DNA from: Cupriavidus pauculus
GTDB taxonomy: Bacteria > Pseudomonadota > Gammaproteobacteria > Burkholderiales > Burkholderiaceae
NCBI RefSeq assembly: GCF_003854935.1
Contig: NZ_CP033970.1
Span: forward strand, 248,001 to 312,000
Length of the DNA: 64,000 nt
Direction of reading: 5' to 3'
A model generated the notes under the pieces. That model was not told where the DNA came from, made no database searches, and saw only the letters and a list, made by a program, of their open reading frames with translations. Of this stretch, positions 1-7,667 are shown piece by piece (position 1 is the stretch's first letter; every line of letters begins with the position of its first letter). A program made the translations under genes and the position numbers.

Positions 1-2497
1 CGCCAAAGCCCTCGATCTGCTTGCAGATGGCCAGCGCGAAGGGCTCGGGGTAGCCGCGCGATGTCAGCGCGCGCACCAGCGCGTCCTGGTGCTTCTTGAG
101 ATCGCCGCGCCGCCGCCATGCCGCCATCGACCGCCGCAACTGGTCCGCCTGGCCCGGCGTGAAGCCGCCCGCCTCGATGGCAAGCTGCATCACCTGTTCC
201 TGGAAGATCGGCACGCCCAGCGTGCGGCCCAGCACGCGGCGGATCACGTCGTTGAAGTAGGTCGGCATCTTGCCGGTGCGGCGCAGGTCCTCGCGCCGCT
301 TCAGGTACGGGTGCACCATGCCGCCCTGGATGGGCCCGGGCCGCACGATGGCCACCTCCACCACCAGGTCGTAGTACTGGCGCGGCTGCAGGCGCGGCAG
401 CATCGACTGCTGGGCGCGCGATTCGATCTGGAACACGCCGATCGTGTCGGCCTTGCAGATCATCTCGTAGGTGGCGTCGTCGGTCTCGGGCAGGTCCTCC
501 ATGCGCGTGGGCAGGCCCGCGCGCTCCGGCTCGGGGTTCGGGATCATCGCCAGCGCGCGCCGGATGGCGGTCAGCATGCCCAGCGCCAGCACGTCCACCT
601 TGAGCAGCCCCAGGGACTCCAGGTCATCCTTGTCCCACTGGATCACGCTGCGGTCCTTCATCGCCGCGTTCTCGATCGGCACCAGCCGCGACAGCTTGTG
701 CCGCGCGATCACGAACCCGCCCACGTGCTGCGACAGATGGCGCGGAAAGCCGCGAAGCTGCTCGGTCAGGCTGGCCCACTGCCGCACGGCCGGCGAATCG
801 GGGTCCAGCCCGTAGCGGGAGATCCGCTCGATGAACGCGGTGCCGCCGTCCCACCACGCCTGGCCCTTCACTACCTGCTCCACCACGCTCGGGTCGATGC
901 CCAGCGCGCGCCCCACGTCGCGCAGCGCGCTGCGCGAGCGGTACGTGATCAGCGACGCGGCCAGCGCGGCGCGGTGGCGGCCGTACTTGTCGTAGATGTA
1001 CTGGATGACCTCCTCGCGCCGCTGGTGCTCGAAGTCGACGTCGATGTCGGGCGGCTCGTCGCGCTCGCGCGACAGAAAGCGGCCGAACAGCAGGTTGGCC
1101 TGCTCGGGGCTGACCTCGGTGATGTGCAGGCAGTAGCAGACCAGCGAGTTGGCGGCCGAGCCCCGGCCCTGGCACAGGATGCCGCGCTCCCGCGCGAAGC
1201 GGACGATGTCGTGCACGGTCAGGAAGAACGGCTCGTAGTGCTTCTCCTCGATCAGCGCAAGCTCGCCTTCCAACTGGGTCTCCCAGTCAGGCTCCATGCC
1301 GTGCGGAAAGCGTTCGGCAATGCCCTTCTTCACTTCCTGGCGCAGGTAGCCGATGGGCGTCAGGCCGGCCGGCACCAGTTCCTCCGGATACTCGTAGCGC
1401 AGCGCGTCGAGCGAGAAGCGGCATTGCGCGGCGATCTTCAGCGTCTGCGCCAGCGCGTCGCGCGGGTACAGCCGCGACAGCACCTGCCGCATGCGCAGGT
1501 GCGCCTCGGCGTTCGGCGCCAGCGCCATGCCGCACTGCGGCAGCGGCTGGCCCAGCCGGATGGCGGTCAGCACGTCGGCCAGCGGCTTGCGCGAGCGCAC
1601 GTGCATGTTGACCGCGCCGGCCGCCACCAGCGGCACGCCGGTATCCCGCGAGACGTCCTGCAGCCGCGTGCGGTGCAGCGCATCGGCATGGCCCTGCAGC
1701 AGTTCCAGCGCGATCCACGCGCGCGCGCCGAACACCTCGCGGCACCACTGCGCCTGCGCGCGCAGCACGTCGGCATCGGCGCAGTAGCCGGGCAGCAGGA
1801 TGGCCAGGCAGTCGGGCATGCCGCGCAGGTGGTGTTCGTCGGGCTGGGGATCGGCGATGTCGGACGGATACAGCAGGTAGCTGCCTTTTTCCGCGCGGCG
1901 GCGGCCGAGCGTGATGAACTCGCTGAGATTGCCGAAGCCGTCGCGGTTGCACGCCAGCAGCACCAGGCGCGGCGCCGGCATGGCGTCGCCGGGCGCGGCG
2001 GTCAGCGTGAAGCGGCTGCCGATGACCAGGTTGAAGGCGTCGGCCGCGGCCGCCAGCGTTTCCAGCATCGCGTGGCGGCGCTCGGCGGCGGCGTGGTCGT
2101 CGGCGGGGCCGGCCGTGGCCTCGCCATCCTCGCCGTCCTCGTCGCCTGCCGCGGCGTCGCCGGCATCCGGGTCGTCGTCATCTTCGTCGACGAACACCAC
2201 GATGTCGTCCACGTCGTCGGCCTCGCCGGCGGCCTGCCCGGCCGACAGCCGCCGCGCGCTGCGCGCCACCGCTTCCCACATGTCCTCGCGCAGCACCTTG
2301 ATGGCGTGGTGCGCGCGGGCCGTGCCGGCCACCGAGCACTCGTCGGTCAGCGCCAGCCCGCTGTAGCCCAGCTGGAACGCGCGGGCGATCAGCTCCTGCG
2401 GGTGCGACGCGCCGTCCAGGAACGTGAAGTTCGAAATGCAGTGCAGCTCGACGTAGTCGGGCAGCGACGGCAGCAGGGAAGACAGTCCGGGCAGCAT
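1..2497 (-). CDS. dnaE2: Error-prone DNA polymerase DnaE2 (C-terminus beyond window)
   Basis: Alpha-subunit-like C-family polymerase of the SOS mutasome, which carries out translesion synthesis with ImuA and ImuB. About 832 codons are visible and the frame stays open to the left edge, so the C-terminal part is missing. The N-terminus has the PHP-domain opening (YVELHCISNFTFLDGASHP near residues 15-33), followed by the catalytic core with PDIDVDFEHQRREEVIQYIY and the block RPGPIQGGMVHPYLKRR. The start ATG at 2497 is 15 bases after the imuB stop, the usual imuA-imuB-dnaE2 order. Its expression should follow the LexA box at 4972-4991. Odd feature: within the PHP domain, at about residues 74-140, there is a long acidic low-complexity insertion rich in Asp, Glu, Ala and Gly that shorter DnaE2 proteins, as I recall them, do not have. 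Confidence 0.95.
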   Translation of the reverse strand, partial: MLPGLSSLLPSLPDYVELHCISNFTFLDGASHPQELIARAFQLGYSGLALTDECSVAGTARAHHAIKVLREDMWEAVARSARRLSAGQAAGEADDVDDIVVFVDEDDDDPDAGDAAAGDEDGEDGEATAGPADDHAAAERRHAMLETLAAAADAFNLVIGSRFTLTAAPGDAMPAPRLVLLACNRDGFGNLSEFITLGRRRAEKGSYLLYPSDIADPQPDEHHLRGMPDCLAILLPGYCADADVLRAQAQWCREVFGARAWIALELLQGHADALHRTRLQDVSRDTGVPLVAAGAVNMHVRSRKPLADVLTAIRLGQPLPQCGMALAPNAEAHLRMRQVLSRLYPRDALAQTLKIAAQCRFSLDALRYEYPEELVPAGLTPIGYLRQEVKKGIAERFPHGMEPDWETQLEGELALIEEKHYEPFFLTVHDIVRFARERGILCQGRGSAANSLVCYCLHITEVSPEQANLLFGRFLSRERDEPPDIDVDFEHQRREEVIQYIYDKYGRHRAALAASLITYRSRSALRDVGRALGIDPSVVEQVVKGQAWWDGGTAFIERISRYGLDPDSPAVRQWASLTEQLRGFPRHLSQHVGGFVIARHKLSRLVPIENAAMKDRSVIQWDKDDLESLGLLKVDVLALGMLTAIRRALAMIPNPEPERAGLPTRMEDLPETDDATYEMICKADTIGVFQIESRAQQSMLPRLQPRQYYDLVVEVAIVRPGPIQGGMVHPYLKRREDLRRTGKMPTYFNDVIRRVLGRTLGVPIFQEQVMQLAIEAGGFTPGQADQLRRSMAAWRRRGDLKKHQDALVRALTSRGYPEPFALAICKQIEGFG

Positions 2498-2512
2498 GGT
2501 CGAGGGTGGTAT

Positions 2513-4099
2513 TCAGGCGAACAGGCCGTGCAGGAACCAGCGGTAGTCGCCGCCGTCTTCCTGCCCGTCGCGCGTGGGGCGGCCGGGGCGTTCGCGATAG
2601 ACCCAGCAGCGCAGCCCGTCGGCGCGTTCGGCGATGAAGTAATCGCGCGTGGCCAGCCCGCCGTCCCACCAGCCGGCCTCGATGCGCTCCGGCCGCGTCA
2701 GCATGACCAGCGGCCCCTGGTAGACGGGGCGGTGCTTTTCCACGCGCAGCGCCTGGGGCGATTCCAGCAGCCACAGCGGGCGTTCGGGCGGCAGCGCGCC
2801 CGGGGCCGGCGCACGCGCGGGCGCGTCGCCCAGCGGGCCCCAGCGGTTGGCGCATTCGGGCCGATGGTCGGCCAGCGGCTGCGGCTGCAGCACGTTGTCG
2901 CGGCCCAGCCGGGCCACCAGCGTATCGAGCAGCCGGCCCAGCTCGGCCGGCTCCGCGCCGGGCTCCGGGAACAGCGAATCGCTCTGCGGCAGGCACGTCT
3001 CCATCGCCTCCACCCGCAAACCCAGCCCGCTCACCGGCGCGTGAAAACGCACCTTGTCCAGCTTCTCGCGCAGCAGCTTCGACAGGTGGACCGGGTCGCG
3101 GCTCGGCTGCGCCAGCGCCAGCGGCACCGGCGTGCTGTCGGTGTCCTCGCCCAGCCGGTAGCGCTCGTGTTCCAGCACCAGCACGCAGCGCGTGACGCCG
3201 GCCTGCTGCGCCGCCAGCCAGCCGGACAGCGCCAGCAGCAGCCGCTGCGCGCCGGCCAGCACGCCATCGGCCGCTTCGATGCGGCCGGGCAGCTCCATGC
3301 GCTGCGCAAAGGCCGGCGGCGCCTCGAACCAGGCAAAGCCCGATGGGGCATGGCCATAGGCCTGGTCCAGCCGCGCCAGCAGCTCGGTGCCGATGCGGCG
3401 CGACAGCCCCGCGCGCGGCAGGCGCCGCACCTGCGCGAGCGTGCGGCAGCCGATGCCTTCGAGCCATTCCGGGTCGGTGTACGCGTGCAGGCAATCCACG
3501 GGCAGGCGGTCCAGCAGCCGCGTCATGCGCGCCGGCTGGATTGCGCGGCGGGCCGGGCGGACGATGCCGCGCGGCGTGCGGCGCACCGGCTGGCGCGCCA
3601 GCCATGCCGCGCCCTGCGCCGTGGTGCCGCTGCCCACCTGCGCGAACGTGCCCAGTTGCCGCACGCGGGCGCGCACCTGCCGGCACAGCGCGCGATGGCC
3701 GCCGAACAGCCGCAGGCTGGCCGTGACGTCGAGCATCACCGTGGCCGATTCCGGCTCGGTGTCGATCGTCACGGCCGGCGTGAAGTGCAGCAGCGTCAGC
3801 GCCACCGACGTCAGCAGGTCCGCCTCGGCCGCCAGCCCGCGTTCCAGCTGCACCACATCGGCGGACAACGCCTGCACGCCGCCGCGCCGCATGCCGTAGC
3901 ACACGCCCAGCGCCATGGCCGGCCCGTTGGCCAGCACCACGCGCTCGTGCTCCACCACCGCCACCGGCAGCTTGTGCAGCGTGCCGATGCCGGGGGCGGC
4001 CGGGCCGGGCGGGCCGGCGGGCTCAGGCCAGCTCGGCTGCAGCGCGTCCAGCGGCAGGCGCGGCAGGTGCACCGCGATCCAGTACGTCATCGGCAACAT
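2513..4099 (-). CDS. imuB: ImuB, catalytically inactive Y-family polymerase homologue
   Basis: Mutasome hub protein that links DnaE2 to the beta clamp. The 528-residue protein starts with the Y-family fold (TYWIAVHLPRLPLDAL), but this strand lacks the acidic metal ligands of active DinB-type polymerases, as is typical of ImuB. It continues through a palm/fingers region (TVMLDVTASLRLFGGH) and a C-terminal tail ending near RWFLHGLFA. Three in-frame starts are possible: GTG at 4108, ATG at 4099 and ATG at 4090. I chose 4099 because a weak GGGTG lies upstream, but 4090 gives the classic compact N-terminus. The gene overlaps the 3' end of imuA by about 77 bases, implying translational coupling. 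Family identity is firm; the exact start is not. Confidence 0.93.
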   Translation of the reverse strand: MLPMTYWIAVHLPRLPLDALQPSWPEPAGPPGPAAPGIGTLHKLPVAVVEHERVVLANGPAMALGVCYGMRRGGVQALSADVVQLERGLAAEADLLTSVALTLLHFTPAVTIDTEPESATVMLDVTASLRLFGGHRALCRQVRARVRQLGTFAQVGSGTTAQGAAWLARQPVRRTPRGIVRPARRAIQPARMTRLLDRLPVDCLHAYTDPEWLEGIGCRTLAQVRRLPRAGLSRRIGTELLARLDQAYGHAPSGFAWFEAPPAFAQRMELPGRIEAADGVLAGAQRLLLALSGWLAAQQAGVTRCVLVLEHERYRLGEDTDSTPVPLALAQPSRDPVHLSKLLREKLDKVRFHAPVSGLGLRVEAMETCLPQSDSLFPEPGAEPAELGRLLDTLVARLGRDNVLQPQPLADHRPECANRWGPLGDAPARAPAPGALPPERPLWLLESPQALRVEKHRPVYQGPLVMLTRPERIEAGWWDGGLATRDYFIAERADGLRCWVYRERPGRPTRDGQEDGGDYRWFLHGLFA

Positions 4100-4916
4100 G
4101 GTCGGCACCCGCCGGCGTGGCGGGCAGGACGGCGGGCATGCCCGTGCGTTGCGGCACGTGGGCCATGCCTTCCAGCGGCAAAATCAGCGGCGTGTCCCGC
4201 ACGGGGCCGCGCCGCTTGTGGAAGTCGATCGACATCAGGTTGCCCGGCTGCGGCGACAGCGCCAGCCGCAGCACGGCGGGCGACGACTCATGCAGCACCC
4301 GCAGCGGCCGGAGCACCCAGACCACGGTGTCCCCGCCCTGCGCCAGCACCTGCAGGCGCCGCAGCGCCTCGGGCCGCGCGCGGCCCAGCCAGACCAGCAC
4401 CGCGCCGAATGCCTGGCTGCGCAGCATCTGCTCGGCGGCCCAGAGCATGTCCGTGCGCTGCGACGCCAGCGTTGCCGCCGGGGTCGGGCGCACCCAGTAC
4501 ACCTGGCGCGCGGGCAGCCGGGCCGCCGCCAGGCTGGCGGCATTAGGCAGGTAGGGTGGATTGACCAGGCCGATGCGCCGGCCGCCGGCGGCCAGCGTGC
4601 GCAGCGCCGGCATCAGCAGGCGCAGTTCGCCCGTGCCGTCGTGCGCCAGCATCAGCTCTGTCACGGCGCCGGCGGGCCAGCCGCCGCCGGGCAGCTCGGC
4701 GGTCAGCGCGTCGTAGCCGGTGGGACAGACGGGCAGGCGCCCGGCGCGGCCAAGCTGGCCCGCGCGCCACAGGCCCGGATAGCGCTGCTCCAGCTCGCGC
4801 ACCGATTCGCGGGGCGCGGCCGGCGGCGGACCATCGGGCGACGGCGCGGGCGGGGCGGAAGATGGCACATGGTCCGGTGCCGCCAGCGGCAACTGTCCAT
4901 GCGGGGATGCGGTCAT
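4023..4916 (-). CDS. imuA: ImuA, RecA-like SOS mutagenesis protein
   Basis: First gene of the SOS mutasome operon. The 297-residue protein begins with a Pro/Ala-rich leader of about 45 residues, followed by the ImuA/SulA-like RecA-fold segment (LPGGGWPAGAVTELMLAH, then GRRIGLVNPPYLPNAASLAA and QAFGAVLVWLGRARPEALRR). There is no clean Walker A motif, which fits the ImuA family. The ATG at 4916 was preferred over an upstream in-frame start because the LexA box ends 55 bases before it, leaving room for a short leader. The 3' end overlaps imuB. ImuA is thought to modulate mutasome assembly together with RecA. Confidence 0.9.
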   Translation of the reverse strand: MTASPHGQLPLAAPDHVPSSAPPAPSPDGPPPAAPRESVRELEQRYPGLWRAGQLGRAGRLPVCPTGYDALTAELPGGGWPAGAVTELMLAHDGTGELRLLMPALRTLAAGGRRIGLVNPPYLPNAASLAAARLPARQVYWVRPTPAATLASQRTDMLWAAEQMLRSQAFGAVLVWLGRARPEALRRLQVLAQGGDTVVWVLRPLRVLHESSPAVLRLALSPQPGNLMSIDFHKRRGPVRDTPLILPLEGMAHVPQRTGMPAVLPATPAGADHVADDVLDRGAPAAPAAGRAAAELA

Positions 4917-4971
4917 GGTGTGGCAGTCGTCCGGCCGGGGGTCGCCGGCGCGGACATAGGAATTCGTCGAA

Positions 4972-4991
4972 TACTGTATGTTTATACAGTA
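4972..4991. promoter_or_regulatory. LexA (SOS) box upstream of imuA
   Basis: TACTGTATGTTTATACAGTA is a dyad with CTGT...ACAG half-sites and differs at only two positions from the E. coli consensus SOS box. It lies 55 bases upstream of the imuA ATG and 142 bases upstream of the divergent small gene at 5134, so it should control the mutasome operon and could also affect the divergent gene. Confidence 0.93.
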
Positions 4992-5091
4992 TCGGGACGA
5001 GCGCAAGCGCCGGACACCGCAAGTGGCGCGTCCAGCGCTTTGGCGGCCGGATTTGCGCGCTTGCCACAGTTGCGTGCGGTGAATTGCAAAC

Positions 5092-5119
5092 AAGTGTCAA
5101 GTGTCATTGTGAAGTGTCA
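5092..5119. repeat. Three AAGTGTCA direct repeats
   Basis: The octamer AAGTGTCA occurs at 5092-5099, 5099-5106 and 5112-5119, just upstream of the start codon at 5134. Such short iterated sites often bind a regulator. No function is proven. Confidence 0.5.
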
Positions 5120-5133
5120 GGCAGTGCGGAAAA

Positions 5134-5466
5134 ATGCGCTGCATGAAAAGGAATACGCGCGAGTGCGTTCATCTTCTGATCGAAGGCTTGCAACGTCAGG
5201 GCCCCCTGCGCCGTGACGCGCTGGCCGACGGGTGCGGCCTGACGGCCGAGGAAACCACGCGCGCGCTGAAGGCCGCGCGGCAGATGAGCGTGATCGACCA
5301 TGTGCCCTACGGCCCCGGCACCCCGCCGGCCGCCGTCTTCTACCAGTTGACCGGCCGCCAGTTGCCGCCCGCGCGCAAGAGCACGCGCGTGCCGCCCGCC
5401 CCGGACGACCGCTTCCAGCCGTTGCTGGAAGCATGGTGGAACAGCAACGAACTCGACCGCGCCTGA
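5134..5466 (+). CDS. Small hypothetical protein, possible winged-helix fold
   Basis: 110-residue protein, or 107 if it starts at the second ATG (5143). I do not recognise a named family. The first half (CVHLLIEGLQRQGPLRRDAL, then LTAEETTRALKAARQM) reads like a helix-turn-helix: a short helix, a turn and a second amphipathic helix. The region from residue 55 on is proline-rich (PYGPGTPPAAVFYQLTGR). It is divergent from imuA, shares its intergenic region with the LexA box, and is preceded by three AAGTGTCA repeats. A small transcription factor is possible, but this rests on appearance only. Confidence 0.6.
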   Translation: MRCMKRNTRECVHLLIEGLQRQGPLRRDALADGCGLTAEETTRALKAARQMSVIDHVPYGPGTPPAAVFYQLTGRQLPPARKSTRVPPAPDDRFQPLLEAWWNSNELDRA

Positions 5467-5507
5467 TCCAGCCTGATCCAGGCCGCCCGGGCCGGCCGCT
5501 TCCTTCC

Positions 5508-6005
5508 CTAGCGTTCCCGCCGGTAGCGGGCCTGCATGATCTGGATCCACTCGCCGCTGTCGGTCTGCATGAACGACGTCAGCGTGCGGTGGTCGTCATC
5601 CTGGAACGCGATGACGTCACGGTACTTCGCCATCTTGCCCGGCACCACGCTGCCGTCCGGGTTGAAGGCCGGGCCATCGGCGCGCAGCGTCAGCGTCTTG
5701 CCATCGGCCTCCAGGTCGCCTTCGTAGACCCACATGTGCGTCATCATCGAGCCGACGAAGGTGCCGACAAAGTGCTTGCGGGCCGGGTCGTAGCCCAGCG
5801 TCATCACCGTCACGGCCGGGCCGCAGCCGGGAAAATCGCCCTCCGAGCGGGTCTGCACCCAGGCGTCGCCGATCTTGCTGACCTGCTCGGGAATCTGCCA
5901 CTTCTCGGTGGGGCCGTCCGGGCCCATCTGTGCCTCGCCCTCGGCCATCCAGTTGCCAGCCAGCTTGTGCAGCCAGCGGTGTTCGTTGGTGGTTTCGATG
6001 TTCAT
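5508..6005 (-). CDS. DUF1579-type conserved protein
   Basis: 165-residue soluble protein with the DUF1579 pattern: an early HKLAGNWMAEGEAQM segment, a central FVGTFVGSMMTHMWVYEGDL and a C-terminal MQTDSGEWIQIMQARYRR. The family has a lipocalin-like beta-barrel feel but no settled function. The start at 6005 is supported by GGAGAC about seven bases upstream; an upstream in-frame extension crosses the palindrome at 6047-6065 and was rejected. It is divergent from the transporter at 6237. The palindrome 42 bases upstream suggests control by a dimeric repressor that is not encoded nearby. Confidence 0.8.
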   Translation of the reverse strand: MNIETTNEHRWLHKLAGNWMAEGEAQMGPDGPTEKWQIPEQVSKIGDAWVQTRSEGDFPGCGPAVTVMTLGYDPARKHFVGTFVGSMMTHMWVYEGDLEADGKTLTLRADGPAFNPDGSVVPGKMAKYRDVIAFQDDDHRTLTSFMQTDSGEWIQIMQARYRRER

Positions 6006-6046
6006 GCAAACGTCTCCAGTTCGGTTGCCACGGTTGCGCCGCCATC

Positions 6047-6065
6047 TTGTGTACAGCGTACACAA
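6047..6065. promoter_or_regulatory. Perfect 8+3+8 palindromic operator candidate
   Basis: TTGTGTAC-AGC-GTACACAA is a perfect inverted repeat with a 3-base centre, between the divergent DUF1579 gene (start 6005) and the TehA-like gene (start 6237). Its length and symmetry fit a dimeric TetR/GntR-type operator. The cognate regulator is not identified. Confidence 0.6.
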
Positions 6066-6236
6066 AGCCTAGTCGACGATCCGTCCGATGTCCACATTCG
6101 ATCCGGAACATGACGAAAATGTCATGCGTCAACCCGATTGAGACGAATCAGCAACAGCTTGAGCCGGTCGCGTCAACGCCGCGCGCCAAGGCTGCGTACC
6201 ATCCAAGGCATCAACCGGCACTTTTGCGAGCACATC

Positions 6237-7247
6237 ATGGGCGCCCCCACCCCATCTTCCGTTTTTCGTACCATCCCGCTGTCGTTCTTCGGCATGGCGG
6301 TCGGCACGCTGGCCCTGGCCAACGCGTGGCGCGGCGCCGTGCGCGTCTGGGCTATCCCGGCGCTGCCCGCCGTGGTGCTGGCGGGCTTCGGCCTGGCGCT
6401 CTGGGCGGTGCTGATCGGCGCCTACCTGCGCAAGTGGGCCGTGGCGCCCGATGTCGCGCGCGCGGAAATGGCCGATCCGGTGCAGTCGTCGTTCGCGGCG
6501 CTGATCCCCACCTCCACGCTGCTGGCGACGCAGATCGTCCAGCCCTACGCGCCGCAGGTGGCCATGGTGATGTTCGGGGTGGCGACGGTCGGACAGCTCG
6601 CGCTGGGCGCCGCGCTGCACGGGCGGCTCTGGCAAGGCGGGATGGAACCGGCGGCCATCACGCCGGCGGCCTACCTGCCGGCCGTGGCGCCGGGTTTTGT
6701 CGGGGCCACGGCGGCGGCCATGTTCGGCTGGCACCAGGTGGGCATGATGCTGTTCGGCGTAAGCCTGCTGTCGTGGCTGGCGATCGAGTCGATGCTGCTG
6801 AACCGCGCGGCGGTCAACGCGCCGCTGCCCGAGGCGCGGCGCGCGCTGCTGGGCATCCAGATTGCGCCGCCCGTGGTGGGCGGCACGGCGTGGATGGCGC
6901 TGACGCACGGCCAGCCAGACCTGTTCGCGTATGCGTTGCTGGGGTACGGCCTGTACCAGGCGCTGGTGATGCTGCGGCTGGCGCCGTGGATTGGCGTGCA
7001 GCGGTTTTCGCAGGGGCTCTGGGCCTTCAGCTTTGGCGTGGCGGCGCTGCCCGGCATGGCCATCCGCATGGTGGAGCGCGGCGCCGGCGGCGTCATGCCG
7101 CAACTGGCGTTCGGCCTGTTCGTCGCCGCCAATGCCATCATCGGCGTGCTGCTGTGGAAGACGGCGGCGCGGCTGCTGCGCGGCGACCTGCTGCCCGCCG
7201 CGCGCCGGCCCGACCCTACTGCGGCAGCCGGACCTTCGGCACGATGA
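6237..7247 (+). CDS. TehA/SLAC1-family C4-dicarboxylate/anion or tellurite-resistance transporter
   Basis: 336-residue integral membrane protein of the TDT/SLAC1 superfamily, with about ten hydrophobic helices. It opens with PLSFFGMAVGTLALANAW, a characteristic first helix of TehA-like proteins, and has the family-like LIPTSTLLATQIVQPYAP and FSFGVAALPGMAIRM segments. Members move anions or C4-dicarboxylates, and overexpression of some gives tellurite resistance; the substrate here cannot be read from sequence. ATG at 6237 was chosen because it places the first helix at residue 12; a longer in-frame extension is basic and non-conserved. Its 3' end overlaps the convergent gene below by 32 bases. 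Confidence 0.85.
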   Translation: MGAPTPSSVFRTIPLSFFGMAVGTLALANAWRGAVRVWAIPALPAVVLAGFGLALWAVLIGAYLRKWAVAPDVARAEMADPVQSSFAALIPTSTLLATQIVQPYAPQVAMVMFGVATVGQLALGAALHGRLWQGGMEPAAITPAAYLPAVAPGFVGATAAAMFGWHQVGMMLFGVSLLSWLAIESMLLNRAAVNAPLPEARRALLGIQIAPPVVGGTAWMALTHGQPDLFAYALLGYGLYQALVMLRLAPWIGVQRFSQGLWAFSFGVAALPGMAIRMVERGAGGVMPQLAFGLFVAANAIIGVLLWKTAARLLRGDLLPAARRPDPTAAAGPSAR

Positions 7248-7584
7248 ACTGGTTGCCCGGTGCGCGCATGACGTCGCACTGGGCGTCGCCCTGCCGCGCC
7301 TCGCCGGCCTGGTTCACGAACGCGATGGTGCCCACCACGCTGTAGACGTCCTCGGCCACGCGGCGCGTGTTGCTGCCCAGCCAGCGGAACCGGTCCGGAT
7401 TCGGCAGCTTGGCCTTGACCGCCTGCATGCAGGCAAGCGGGGCTTCGGGCGCCTCGGGGCGGCCGCCGCGCTGGCCCAGTTCGACGTTGACCGGGGCATC
7501 GGCCGCCGGGGCGATGGCCGGCAGGGCCGCGCCCGTCACGAAAGCGATAGACGCCAGCAGCAAGCGGCGTGCATGCGTTGTCAT
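7216..7584 (-). CDS. Small exported hypothetical protein
   Basis: 122 residues with a clear Sec signal peptide (RRLLLASIAFVTGAALPAIA, likely cut after PAIAPAADA). The mature part of about 93 residues contains two Cys (ACMQAVKAKLP and DAQCDVMRAPG) that could form a disulphide, and a central ANTAR-free beta-rich stretch (EDVYSVVGTIAFVNQAGEAR). I do not recognise the family. It converges on the TehA-like gene, with tail overlap, and lies downstream of the efflux operon on the same strand, 83 bases after the pump gene. It may be an independent periplasmic protein. Confidence 0.7.
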   Translation of the reverse strand: MTTHARRLLLASIAFVTGAALPAIAPAADAPVNVELGQRGGRPEAPEAPLACMQAVKAKLPNPDRFRWLGSNTRRVAEDVYSVVGTIAFVNQAGEARQGDAQCDVMRAPGNQFIVPKVRLPQ

Positions 7585-7667
7585 GGGTATTCACTCCAAC
7601 AAAAACGGCCGGCACGCGCGATGCATGCCGGCCGGTTGCCATTGTACTGCGGCGGTTGCCTGGGCGA

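Noticed and set aside
89-4546. Very long plus-strand open frame of 1485 codons
   Set aside because: It is antisense to dnaE2, imuB and imuA, which have clear family motifs. The composition (His/Arg/Gln/Ala-rich) is typical of a high-GC antisense shadow.
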